A DNA stretch of 29,194 nucleotides, taken from NCBI GenBank assembly GCA_028818385.1, contig JAPPNY010000171.1, positions 1 to 29,194 of the forward strand, written 5' to 3'. Source of the stretch: Spirochaetaceae bacterium. Its GTDB lineage: Bacteria; Spirochaetota; Spirochaetia; SZUA-6; Bin103. Position numbers and translations under genes: made by a program. Under the pieces are notes generated by a model. That model was not told the DNA's origin. It did not search any database and saw nothing but the letters and a program-made list of their open reading frames with translations. Below, piece by piece: positions 1-6,718 of this stretch; the stretch's first letter is position 1; each line of letters begins with the position of its first letter.

Positions 1-20
1 CTATCGACTCATTCACAGGA

Positions 21-941
21 TCACCAGTCCTCTGTCAGCGTGGGATCGCCCTGATCGGGATAGCCGTTGGCGAACGCCAGGTCCGCTTCCGCCACGACGG
101 CGCGGTGCAGTTCCGGATCGCGCAGGATGTGGTACAGCAGGAAGGAGGTGGCGCTGGCCGCGGTGTCCATGCCCGCGATGAACGGGCCGATCAGGGCTGC
201 CACGGCGTCCCGTTCGCTCATCAGCCGCGGGTGCTCGGCGTGAAACCTTCGGACAAGGTCGACGAAGTCGCCGTCGTGCTCCAGGTGATCGCGCACGTGG
301 TGCTCGTCCCAGATGCGGCGGACCATGGCCAGCACGGAGCGCCTGGATGAGACGTAGCGGGGCAGGTACTTCATGAAGCCGGGCCGCACCTTGCGGATGT
401 GGATCTGTACGAGCGCCCGGAAGAAATAGATGAGGTCGTCCATGATCTCATCCGGTTCTTCGTTCGTTGCCATGTAGCCCAGCACGGACGAAACCAGTCG
501 CTTGACGTAGGCGAAGGCGGGAATGGGGACCCCGCGCGGCCAGCCCTGCAGCAGGTTGAGCTGGCTGTGGATCAGCTTCTCCATCTGCGCGTATAGGGTC
601 CTGCCGGAGTAGCCGTCCTTGAGCCCCGCGCGCATGGTGCGGTGATCGGGGCCGTCCAGCTCGATGAGCGTCGGGTTGTCGCCGCCGATCACCTGGTGGA
701 TGTCCTGCATGACCGCCCCGGACGCGAACAGGCGGTGGCCCTGCTGCTTCATGAGGGCGTTCGCCTCGGGGCCGGCCAGCACCAGCGGGCGGTGGTTCAG
801 GATCGGCACGCGGAATACCGGTCCCAGCCGCCGGTACTGGGTGGTGAGGAAGCTGCCGAGGGCGGTGAGCATCGGCCGGACGTTGCCGACGATCGGGGGC
901 CCCGGGGCAAGAGGGATGGTCAGAGCGGATGCGGCAGCCAT
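21..941 (-). CDS. Cytochrome P450, C-terminally truncated (possible pseudogene)
   Basis: This is the N-terminal two thirds of a haem monooxygenase. After a proline-rich entry (APGPPIVGNV near residue 15) it has the B-C helix region and the I-helix oxygen-activation motif AGMDTAAS near residue 257. The reading frame stops right after DPTLTEDW, before the K-helix ExxR motif and the FxxGxxxCxG cysteine loop that every active P450 needs. About 306 residues are present against the usual 400-450. The last 20 bases of the window show no continuation in another frame, so a frameshift, a real truncation or a rearrangement just outside the window are all possible. I chose the ATG at 941 rather than the one at 992, because a TACCTT box lies 8 bases upstream of 941 and the 992 start only adds a non-homologous leader. 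Confidence 0.8.
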   Translation of the reverse strand: MAAASALTIPLAPGPPIVGNVRPMLTALGSFLTTQYRRLGPVFRVPILNHRPLVLAGPEANALMKQQGHRLFASGAVMQDIHQVIGGDNPTLIELDGPDHRTMRAGLKDGYSGRTLYAQMEKLIHSQLNLLQGWPRGVPIPAFAYVKRLVSSVLGYMATNEEPDEIMDDLIYFFRALVQIHIRKVRPGFMKYLPRYVSSRRSVLAMVRRIWDEHHVRDHLEHDGDFVDLVRRFHAEHPRLMSERDAVAALIGPFIAGMDTAASATSFLLYHILRDPELHRAVVAEADLAFANGYPDQGDPTLTEDW

Positions 942-949
942 CAATCGGC

Positions 950-955
950 AAGGTA
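950..955 (-). promoter_or_regulatory. Putative -10 box for the P450 gene
   Basis: TACCTT lies 8 bases before the ATG at 941. A TTGTCG hexamer stands 18 bases further upstream as a possible -35. The spacing implies a nearly leaderless mRNA. Confidence 0.35.
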
Positions 956-978
956 CCCATGGGCTGACGCACCCGACA

Positions 979-1012
979 AGCGCGGCCGCCATGGAACCGG
1001 CCGCGCTATCAT
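979..1012 (+). promoter_or_regulatory. 10-bp inverted repeat abutting a -10 box between divergent genes
   Basis: AGCGCGGCCG (979-988) and CGGCCGCGCT (999 region, ending at 1008) are perfect inverted arms of 10 bp around a 9-base spacer. The right arm runs into TATCAT (1007-1012), which stands 9 bases before the ATG at 1022. The repeat covers the place of a -35 element, so it may be an operator. The GC-rich composition makes a chance repeat somewhat more likely. Confidence 0.4.
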
Positions 1013-1021
1013 CGAAGCAGG

Positions 1022-1690
1022 ATGGCCAGACGCGCGACCGGACCGATCCTTGCGGCGGCCCTGCTCGTGCTGCCGGCTCTGGCGAGCGCGGAGTGCACGC
1101 CCGAGGTGGTCGGGGAGGACGTGACGGTCGAGTCCTGCCCGATCGAGCACACCGGCTACCGGCTGGTCGTCAGCCGTACGACGGCCGCGGGAACGGTCGG
1201 CGGCGCCATCCTCCTGCTGCAGGAGGGCGCCGAGCGCGACACCGGTGCCGGCGCCGCGCCCCGCTCGGTCCTGCACGAGGTCACGGGCGCCGGATTGAGT
1301 CACCGCGTGGTGGTCAGCCGCCGGTCATGGTGGCGGCTCGACGGCGGCGGGGTAGTGCTGGACATCGTCGGGGCCGATGATCTGGCCACGGACCTGCAGG
1401 GGACCCGCGTGCTCTGCCTGCGCTCTCGGTGGACGATCACCCCGGCCGGCGCCGCGGACAAGGTCACGATACTTCAGGAAACGGTCAGTGACCCGCGCCC
1501 GCCGTTCGGCCTGACCGGTCTGGTGACCTCCGAGACGGCGCGGGTCATGCACGAGATGCTGACGGACCTGCGCACGCAACTGGTGAGCCCCGAGCAGCCT
1601 GAGGATCCCGGCCTGTCGCTGTGGCCGCTTCTGTCGGAGCCGCTGCCCGACGTGTCCGCGCAGTTCGCGGCCTGCCACCTGGACCGGTGA
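1022..1690 (+). CDS. Secreted protein of unknown function
   Basis: This 222-residue protein starts with a clear signal peptide: basic MARRATG, a hydrophobic core LAAALLVLPAL, and a likely signal peptidase I cut after ALASA, just before ECTPE. The mature part is hydrophilic, contains several cysteines (including SCPIE, LCLRS and a C-terminal ACHLDR) that could form disulfides, and shows no membrane segment or catalytic motif that I recognise. It is divergent from the P450 gene and convergent with mocA, so it is probably transcribed alone. The start is supported by the signal peptide and by a TATCAT box 9 bases upstream. I cannot assign a function. Confidence 0.7.
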   Translation: MARRATGPILAAALLVLPALASAECTPEVVGEDVTVESCPIEHTGYRLVVSRTTAAGTVGGAILLLQEGAERDTGAGAAPRSVLHEVTGAGLSHRVVVSRRSWWRLDGGGVVLDIVGADDLATDLQGTRVLCLRSRWTITPAGAADKVTILQETVSDPRPPFGLTGLVTSETARVMHEMLTDLRTQLVSPEQPEDPGLSLWPLLSEPLPDVSAQFAACHLDR

Positions 1691-1709
1691 GCGGCGCCGG
1701 CAGCGCGGA

Positions 1710-2303
1710 TCAGGCCCGCGAGGTCGCGCGCTGCAGGTCGGCGTCCGTGTCGATGTCGAGCTCGCCGCCGGGAAAGTCCACCACCGCAAGCGGTGCGCAG
1801 CCGCGCAGCACGCGCTTCGCGCCGCTGTCACCGGTGAGCGCCGCCAGCCGGTCGAACAGCGCCGGCGTGAACAGGACCGGCGCGCCGACGGTGCCCCCGT
1901 AGGCACAGGCGACCGCCTGGGCGTCTCCGCGGAGAAAACGCTCGATCAGTCCCGCCAGCACGCGGGCCGTCAACCGAGGCTGATCGCACGGCAGGACGAT
2001 ACAGCCGGCCGGCCGGTGCGCCGCGGCGGCGCGCATCCCGCACGCGATCGAGGTGCCCACGCCGTCCGCCCAGTCAGGGTTGCTCACGGGCAGGACCGGA
2101 AGATCCGCAACCCCGGCCCCCACCGAGTCCGATTCGGCGCCAAGCACCACCGCCACCGGCCGGCAGCCGGCGTCCAGCGCCGCCCGAGCGGCTCGGTGCA
2201 CCAGCGGCTCGCCATCGATCGGCACCAACTGCTTGGGGCGGCCGAGCCGGGCCGATCGGCCGGCAGCCAGTACCACTGCGGCGATCGGCACGTCCGCGTT
2301 CAC
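1710..2303 (-). CDS. mocA: Molybdenum cofactor nucleotidyltransferase, MocA/MobA-like
   Basis: This 197-residue protein belongs to the NTP-transferase family that attaches CMP (MocA) or GMP (MobA) to molybdopterin. The nucleotide-binding signature LAAGRSARLGRPK is at residues 12-24, and CDQPR at 106-110 is the metal-binding aspartate motif of the family. The GTG start at 2303 overlaps the xdhC stop as GTGA, indicating translational coupling; a longer in-frame reading to 2603 lies wholly inside xdhC and has no homology. The pairing with XdhC favours MocA (cytidylyl transfer for xanthine-dehydrogenase-type hydroxylases) over MobA, but the sequence alone does not decide the nucleotide. Confidence 0.85.
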   Translation of the reverse strand: MNADVPIAAVVLAAGRSARLGRPKQLVPIDGEPLVHRAARAALDAGCRPVAVVLGAESDSVGAGVADLPVLPVSNPDWADGVGTSIACGMRAAAAHRPAGCIVLPCDQPRLTARVLAGLIERFLRGDAQAVACAYGGTVGAPVLFTPALFDRLAALTGDSGAKRVLRGCAPLAVVDFPGGELDIDTDADLQRATSRA

Positions 2304-3412
2304 GGCGGCCGGTCGTGGATCGGGCCGGCTCGGTCGCGCAGGTGGCCGGCCGTGCGCGCTTCCAGCACGCCCAGGATCTCGGCTATCACCGAGAGCGCGA
2401 TCTCTTCCGGCGTCTGCGCGCCCACGTCCAAGCCGGCCGGACAATACAGCCGGCCGCGATCGGCCGCGTCCCAGCCCGAGTCGGCGATGAGCCGCTTCGC
2501 GCGGGAGCGGGGGCCGACCACTCCCACGTAGGCGGCCGGCGTGATACGCAGTTCGCGCAGGATGGCCGCGTCGCGCAGGTAGTCGTGGGTCACCGAGATG
2601 CACGCGGTGCGCGCTCCCGGGGCGACGCGGCGAACCGCCTCGGCCGCATCGGCGACGTGCAGCACCTCGCTGGCGGCTGGATGGCGCTCCGGGTCGGCGT
2701 GGGCCGGACGGTGGTCCACCAGCGTCACGTGCAGGCCCACCCGAGCGCCGATCTCCGCCAGGGGAACGGCGTCGGCCCCGGCGCCGAACACCGCCAGCCG
2801 CCGTTCCGGCGTCAGTCCCTCGATCATGACCTGCACGGCGTGCCCGCCCACCGGGTACGGGTTTACGTCGACGCGCTCGGAACCCAGCAGCGCCCGTGCG
2901 TGACGCTCGACGGCCGCCTCAAGGCCGGCGTCGCCCAGGGAGCCGCGCGGCGCGCCGTCCCCGGTCACCAGCAGGCGCGCGCCCAGAGGCGCCGGGCAGC
3001 GGCCGCTCCCCGGATCCACCACGGTGGCCAGCACGCACGGCTGGCCCCGTACCGAAGGCTCCAGGCAGGCGCGCAGGGACGGCCGGTGCCCGTCGTCGAC
3101 CGGCGCGAGCAGGATGTCCACCACGCCCTGGCAGCCGCTGCCCGAGCCCATCAGCACGTCCGCGGGGCCGGTGGTGTCGAAGCGGTGCACGGAGGTTCGA
3201 CCGCTGTCCATCGCCCGCCGCGCCCGGTCGTCCAGGTCGAAACATCCTCCCGAGATCATCCCCACCCGCTCTCCGCCGGCGCCGAACAGCATGCGCGCGC
3301 CGGCGCGGCGGTAGCTCGAACCGTCGACCTGCACGACGGTGGCCACCGCGCCGGGCCGGCCGTCCCGCTCGAGGGTCCTCAGGTGGTCGAGCAGCCGCTC
3401 GCGTTCGGTCAT
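2300..3412 (-). CDS. xdhC: XdhC/CoxI family molybdenum-enzyme maturation factor
   Basis: XdhC proteins bind molybdenum cofactor and promote its sulfuration and insertion into xanthine dehydrogenase or CO-dehydrogenase-type hydroxylases. The N-terminal XdhC/CoxI domain is visible as SSYRRAGARM (residues 32-41), ISGGC (53-57) and GSGCQG (91-96), the cysteines being typical of the family. The C-terminal Rossmann domain starts at FGAGADA (209-215) and ends with the family signature PAGLDVGAQTPEEIA (325-339). Length (370) is normal. A Shine-Dalgarno AGGAG lies in the 15-base gap after the DUF420 stop, so the order DUF420-xdhC-mocA is one operon. No structural hydroxylase gene is in the window, so the client enzyme must be encoded elsewhere. 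Confidence 0.9.
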   Translation of the reverse strand: MTERERLLDHLRTLERDGRPGAVATVVQVDGSSYRRAGARMLFGAGGERVGMISGGCFDLDDRARRAMDSGRTSVHRFDTTGPADVLMGSGSGCQGVVDILLAPVDDGHRPSLRACLEPSVRGQPCVLATVVDPGSGRCPAPLGARLLVTGDGAPRGSLGDAGLEAAVERHARALLGSERVDVNPYPVGGHAVQVMIEGLTPERRLAVFGAGADAVPLAEIGARVGLHVTLVDHRPAHADPERHPAASEVLHVADAAEAVRRVAPGARTACISVTHDYLRDAAILRELRITPAAYVGVVGPRSRAKRLIADSGWDAADRGRLYCPAGLDVGAQTPEEIALSVIAEILGVLEARTAGHLRDRAGPIHDRPP

Positions 3413-3427
3413 GTCGTCCTTCTCCTG

Positions 3428-3967
3428 CTATGCGCCGGGGGCGTACAGCAGCGCGTAGATCAGCACCCCGGTGACCGACACGTACAGCCAGATGGGGAGC
3501 GTCACGCGCGCCAGAGGACGATGGCCGGGGTGACGGGTCCAGCCGCGCCGCAGCGTCACGAGCGCGAGCGGTACGATCGTGATGGCGAGGATGATGTGGG
3601 TCACCAGGACGGGGTAATACAGCCACGGCGCCGATCCCTCGTAGGGCTTCGCGCCGCCGGCAGCTCCGTGATAGATCAGGTACCCGGTGAGGAACAGCGT
3701 CGAGGCCGCGAAGGCCGCCAGGACGAGCGCCCGATGGGCGCCGACCGCGCCGCGCCGGATGGCGATGAAGGCCGCCACCAGCAGGACGGCGGCGATCGCG
3801 TTCCAGACCGTGTTCACGGCCGGCAGCGCCGACACGTCGAGCCGCGACGCCGTGCGTTCGCCGGTGACGACGAAGGTGACCGCCGCCACGGCGGCCACGC
3901 TGAAGATGGCGATGATCGTCAGCCAGAAGCGGTCGGCGGCGGCGCGCTCGGCCGCGGTACGGGGCAT
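3428..3967 (-). CDS. DUF420 family membrane protein
   Basis: This 179-residue protein has five predicted membrane helices (about 13-34, 52-71, 80-99, 117-138 and 153-175). Histidines at helix ends or inside helices (GAHRA, IYHGA, VTHII) and the fold match DUF420, the YozB/CtaM group, whose studied members assist assembly of haem-copper cytochrome oxidases. It is the first gene of a unit continuing into xdhC and mocA; a role in metal or haem enzyme maturation is an inference. The ATG at 3967 is chosen because the protein begins with a normal cytoplasmic leader and TATACT stands 9 bases upstream; the longer open frame upstream has no family similarity. Confidence 0.8.
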   Translation of the reverse strand: MPRTAAERAAADRFWLTIIAIFSVAAVAAVTFVVTGERTASRLDVSALPAVNTVWNAIAAVLLVAAFIAIRRGAVGAHRALVLAAFAASTLFLTGYLIYHGAAGGAKPYEGSAPWLYYPVLVTHIILAITIVPLALVTLRRGWTRHPGHRPLARVTLPIWLYVSVTGVLIYALLYAPGA

Positions 3968-3976
3968 GGATAGATG

Positions 3977-3982
3977 AGTATA
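3977..3982 (-). promoter_or_regulatory. -10 box of the DUF420-xdhC-mocA operon
   Basis: TATACT (5 of 6 to TATAAT) is 9 bases before the ATG at 3967, predicting a leader of only about two bases. The same bases read on the other strand as TATACC and could serve the divergent gene at 4007. No good -35 is visible. Confidence 0.5.
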
Positions 3983-4006
3983 CCGGCAGCAGGCGAGGGG
4001 AAAGGC

Positions 4007-4774
4007 GTGCGGCGCGCGCTGGTGATTACCGATCGCGCGCTGGCGGCCGCGGGCGGCGAGCCGGCGGTGCGCAGGCGTTGCGAACAGCGCGCGCTGGACA
4101 CGGAGTTCGCGCTGCGCCGCGAGCACGAGCGCGGCGGTCTGGACCTGCAGGCATCGTGGCTGATCGACGGCCGCGCGCGCGGCTTCATGGTGGCGCTGGG
4201 CGCCGACCGGGCGGCGGATGCCGGCTTCCACCAATCCGTATGCGCTTCGATCGGCGCCGCGCTGAACCACGTGCAGGCGGTGTGGGACGAGCGGCCCACC
4301 TTCTCGTCGTGGCGCGCCGCGGCGGCCACCGTTGCGCGGCTCCGCTCCCGCGGCCGGCTGGTGTTCACCAACGGCGTGTTCGACCTGCTGCACGCCGGCC
4401 ACCTGCGATCGCTGGAGCATGCGCGCAGCCTCGGCGGGGCGCTGGTGGTCGGCCTCAACAGCGATGTCTCCGCGAGGGGGCTTCGGCCGTCCGGCCGGCC
4501 CGTGATCGGCCAGTTCGCGCGCGCCGAGCTGCTGGCGGCGCTGCGCTGCGTGGACGCGGTCATCGTCTTCGACGAGCCCGGTCCGCTGCGCCTGATCGAG
4601 GCGGTGCGCCCCGACGTGCTGGTCAAGGGCGGCACCTACACGGCCGAGCGGGTGGCCGGCGGAGCCGAGGTGCTCGCGGCCGGCGGAGTGGTGGCGCTGT
4701 CGCCGGTGCTTGCCGGCACCTCCACCAGCGCCATCGTCGAGCGGATCACCGGAGGAGGCGCCGGCACGCGCTGA
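4007..4774 (+). CDS. RfaE2/HldE-type nucleotidyltransferase with unknown N-terminal region
   Basis: Residues about 117-250 form a cytidylyltransferase-like domain of the D-glycero-beta-D-manno-heptose-1-phosphate adenylyltransferase type: FTNGVFDLLHAGH (120-132, containing the HxGH nucleotide site), GLNSD (149-153), RPVIGQFARAELLAAL, LVKGGTY (205-211) and STSAIVERI (239-247). Known RfaE2 proteins are about 160 residues, and bifunctional HldE has an N-terminal ribokinase-type domain. Here the first 100-115 residues show neither; I do not recognise them. I prefer the GTG at 4007, with AGGGGAAAGG before it, to the ATG at 3974, which lies 6 bases from the divergent DUF420 start. The 3' end overlaps the convergent GT9 gene by 29 bases. 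Substrate is inferred from family and neighbour. Confidence 0.8.
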   Translation: MRRALVITDRALAAAGGEPAVRRRCEQRALDTEFALRREHERGGLDLQASWLIDGRARGFMVALGADRAADAGFHQSVCASIGAALNHVQAVWDERPTFSSWRAAAATVARLRSRGRLVFTNGVFDLLHAGHLRSLEHARSLGGALVVGLNSDVSARGLRPSGRPVIGQFARAELLAALRCVDAVIVFDEPGPLRLIEAVRPDVLVKGGTYTAERVAGGAEVLAAGGVVALSPVLAGTSTSAIVERITGGGAGTR

Positions 4775-5648
4775 GCACCGGATCGACGGCGATGTCGTCC
4801 ATCGACGCGCCGGCCGGCGGCGCCGGCAGGGCTGCGCAGCGATCGCCACGGGCGACCTTCGACGGCGTGACCACCAGCACGGGGCTGCCGGACGGGGCCG
4901 GCGCCCACACCGCGGCGTCGCTGACCGCGAACAGCGCCACGACCGGCACCGACAGCGCCGCGGCCATGTGGGAGAGTCCCGTGTCATTGCCCAGTACCAC
5001 GGCGCAGGAAGCGATCGCCTGAGCGGTGCCCGTGATCGGCCTGCCGCGCACGACCAGGTCGCCGTCGGCGGCCGGAGGGCGCAGCTCCTCCTCGGCCGGG
5101 CCGAGCAACCACGTCACCTCCGCGTCCGGGCGGAGAGCATCCGCGACGGCGGCGAAGCGGTCCAGCGGCCAGTTCTTGCGAGCGCTGCCCGATCCGGGCG
5201 CGATGCCGATGCGGCGGCGTCTCCTCTCGGCAGGAAGCTGAAGCGCTGGCGCGCGATCGTCGGCACGTGCGGCGCCAACCGCCCTCAGGTGATGCCCGAC
5301 GATCGGCTCCCGGCGCGCCGGCAGTGGAGGCACCACGCTGACCGGGCCGGACACCGCCGCGGCCAGCGCCTGCTCGATGGGACCGCCCGGCGCCGTGAAC
5401 GCCAGCGCCGCGTCGATCGGAGCCGGAAGGGCAGGCAGCGCGCCTCGATACGCGCTGGCGAACCAGGCTGCGCCGGCGTCCCAGCGATCGCCGACGATGC
5501 CTGCCGCCTGCAACAACTCGCCGGGACGCCCGCGGCCGAGCAGCACCGGCCGCCCGGCGTCGCGGTCTCGGGCCCAGTGCTCGATCGCCGGCACGGCGAC
5601 GATCAGATCGCCCAGCGCGCCGGTGTGGTAGACAAGCGCCGTTCTCAC
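4746..5648 (-). CDS. Glycosyltransferase family 9 (ADP-heptosyltransferase-like)
   Basis: GT9 enzymes move ADP-activated heptose onto a lipid A core or another acceptor at the inner face of the cytoplasmic membrane. The N-terminal acceptor loop HTGALGDLIVAVPA is at residues 8-21. The donor-binding half carries PGSGSARKNWP (151-161) and GNDTGLSHMAAAL (220-232), both typical of the family. The 300-residue length is slightly short. The GTG at 5648 puts the first beta strand (VRTALVYHTG) directly at the N-terminus, as in relatives, and TATCGT stands 9 bases upstream; the ATG at 5678 would overlap the divergent popT start. The adjacent RfaE2-like gene supports heptose as donor, but this is inference. 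Confidence 0.85.
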   Translation of the reverse strand: MRTALVYHTGALGDLIVAVPAIEHWARDRDAGRPVLLGRGRPGELLQAAGIVGDRWDAGAAWFASAYRGALPALPAPIDAALAFTAPGGPIEQALAAAVSGPVSVVPPLPARREPIVGHHLRAVGAARADDRAPALQLPAERRRRRIGIAPGSGSARKNWPLDRFAAVADALRPDAEVTWLLGPAEEELRPPAADGDLVVRGRPITGTAQAIASCAVVLGNDTGLSHMAAALSVPVVALFAVSDAAVWAPAPSGSPVLVVTPSKVARGDRCAALPAPPAGASMDDIAVDPVLSACRRLLR

Positions 5649-5657
5649 GCCTGCAAG

Positions 5658-5667
5658 ACGATAGACT
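5658..5667. promoter_or_regulatory. Overlapping divergent -10 boxes for the GT9 gene and popT
   Basis: On the minus strand TATCGT (5663-5658) is 9 bases before the GT9 GTG. On the plus strand TAGACT (5662-5667) is 9 bases before the popT ATG. The two hexamers share two base pairs, so RNA polymerase could use only one direction at a time. Confidence 0.45.
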
Positions 5668-5676
5668 ACGCACGCC

Positions 5677-6663
5677 ATGGGAAGCGGCGACGCCGGGACG
5701 GCAGGCGAAGGAACCCCCCGGCGGCGCGGCGTCACGTGGGCGTCCCTCACGCTGGTCCGTGGAGTGGCGATGGGAGTCGTCGAGCTCGTGCCGGGCGTAA
5801 GCGGAGGCACCATGGCGCTGGTCCTGGGCATCTACGGAGAGCTGATCAACGCGGTCGACAGAACGTTTGCGTGGATCGGACGGGGGCTGCGCCGGCTGCT
5901 GCCGGGCGGCGCCCGTGTCGCCGGCCGTGGGGTCACGCCGCCCTTCCCGTTCCTGGCACCGCTGCTGATCGGAATGGCGGTGGCGGTGCTCGCGGGCAGC
6001 CACCTGGTCACGGAGTTGCTGAGCAACGCGCCGGGGCCGACCTACGCGTTCTTCTGCGGCCTGGTGCTGGCATCGGTGGCCACGCCGTGGCGGCTGATGG
6101 AGCGGCGCGGCCCCGCCGAGGTGGCCGTGATCCTGTGCGCGGCGGCCGCGAGCTTCCTGGCCACCGGCTTGCGCGCGGCGGAGGCCGGCACGCCCACGCT
6201 GCCGTTCCTGCTGGTCTGCGGGGCGCTGGCGGTGGCCGTTCTGGTGCTGCCGGGTGTGAGCGGCTCGTTCGTGCTGCTCGCGCTCGGATCCTACGGCTAC
6301 GTGATCGAACGCGTGCGCGGCCTCACCGCCGGCGAGATCGGCGACTCCGTCCTGCCGCTGGCGGTGTTCGGGATCGGCGTCCTGCTGGGGCTGGCCACGG
6401 TCACGCGGATCATCTCCTGGCTGCTCACGCGCCACCGGTCGCTGACCTTGGCTGCCCTCACCGGGCTGATGTTGGGGTCGGTGCGGGCGCTCCTGCCGTT
6501 CTACCGGGACGGACAGGGGGTGCCGATCCGGGAGGTGGGGACCCTGGGTGTCGAGCTGGTGCCCCTGGTGATCGCGGCCGTGGCCGGCGCGGCAACGGTG
6601 GTGCTGTTGTCGCGGGCCGCGCGCCCGGGCAGGCTGCCGCGATTGTCGCCGCCGGCCGATTGA
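5677..6663 (+). CDS. popT: Undecaprenyl-phosphate translocase PopT (DUF368)
   Basis: This 328-residue polytopic membrane protein is a DUF368 member. The two inverted halves each carry the family hairpin motif: PGVSGGT at residues 39-45 and PGVSGS at 192-197, each followed by a glycine- and tyrosine-containing helix. The family is known to flip undecaprenyl phosphate back to the cytoplasmic side so that the lipid carrier for peptidoglycan and surface glycans is recycled. Its start is 28 bases from the divergent GT9 start, and the region around it handles surface sugars, which fits envelope glycan assembly. TAGACT lies 9 bases before the ATG and no Shine-Dalgarno sequence is evident. Confidence 0.88.
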   Translation: MGSGDAGTAGEGTPRRRGVTWASLTLVRGVAMGVVELVPGVSGGTMALVLGIYGELINAVDRTFAWIGRGLRRLLPGGARVAGRGVTPPFPFLAPLLIGMAVAVLAGSHLVTELLSNAPGPTYAFFCGLVLASVATPWRLMERRGPAEVAVILCAAAASFLATGLRAAEAGTPTLPFLLVCGALAVAVLVLPGVSGSFVLLALGSYGYVIERVRGLTAGEIGDSVLPLAVFGIGVLLGLATVTRIISWLLTRHRSLTLAALTGLMLGSVRALLPFYRDGQGVPIREVGTLGVELVPLVIAAVAGAATVVLLSRAARPGRLPRLSPPAD

Positions 6664-6684
6664 AGCGCCGCCGCCGTCAGGGTC

Positions 6685-6707
6685 GCTCATTGGCCATGAG
6701 CTATAGT
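6685..6707 (+). promoter_or_regulatory. Inverted repeat next to a -10 box
   Basis: GCTCAT (6685-6690) and ATGAGC (6696-6701) are perfect 6-bp inverted arms with a 5-base spacer, directly followed by TATAGT (6702-6707; 5 of 6 to TATAAT). The ATG at 6719 is 11 bases further on. The arrangement resembles a repressor site inside a promoter spacer. Confidence 0.4.
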
Positions 6708-6718
6708 GGGAGGTACTG

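Noticed and set aside
1691..1709. Intrinsic terminator between the convergent secreted-protein and mocA genes
   Set aside because: GC-rich but without a clear stem followed by a T tract. The other convergent junctions (4746-4774, 7034-7069, 16557-16560, 19360-19370, 20963-20988, 27749-27764) also show none, so I list no terminators.
2304..2603. N-terminal extension of MocA to an ATG at 2603
   Set aside because: The extension is an out-of-frame reading of xdhC rich in Arg, Gly and Pro. The GTGA overlap and the motif position fix the start at 2303.
2315..3973. 552-codon plus-strand frame
   Set aside because: Antisense to xdhC and DUF420, with His/Arg/Gly-rich composition typical of shadow frames in GC-rich DNA.
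4807..4830. GC-rich GGCGCCGGC-type repeats scattered through the window as mobile or extragenic repeats
   Set aside because: They are short, lie inside coding regions and follow from codon use in a GC-rich genome.
3968..4987. Long minus-strand reading frame upstream of DUF420
   Set aside because: It runs antisense through the RfaE2-like gene and has no family similarity; it is open only because of the high GC content.
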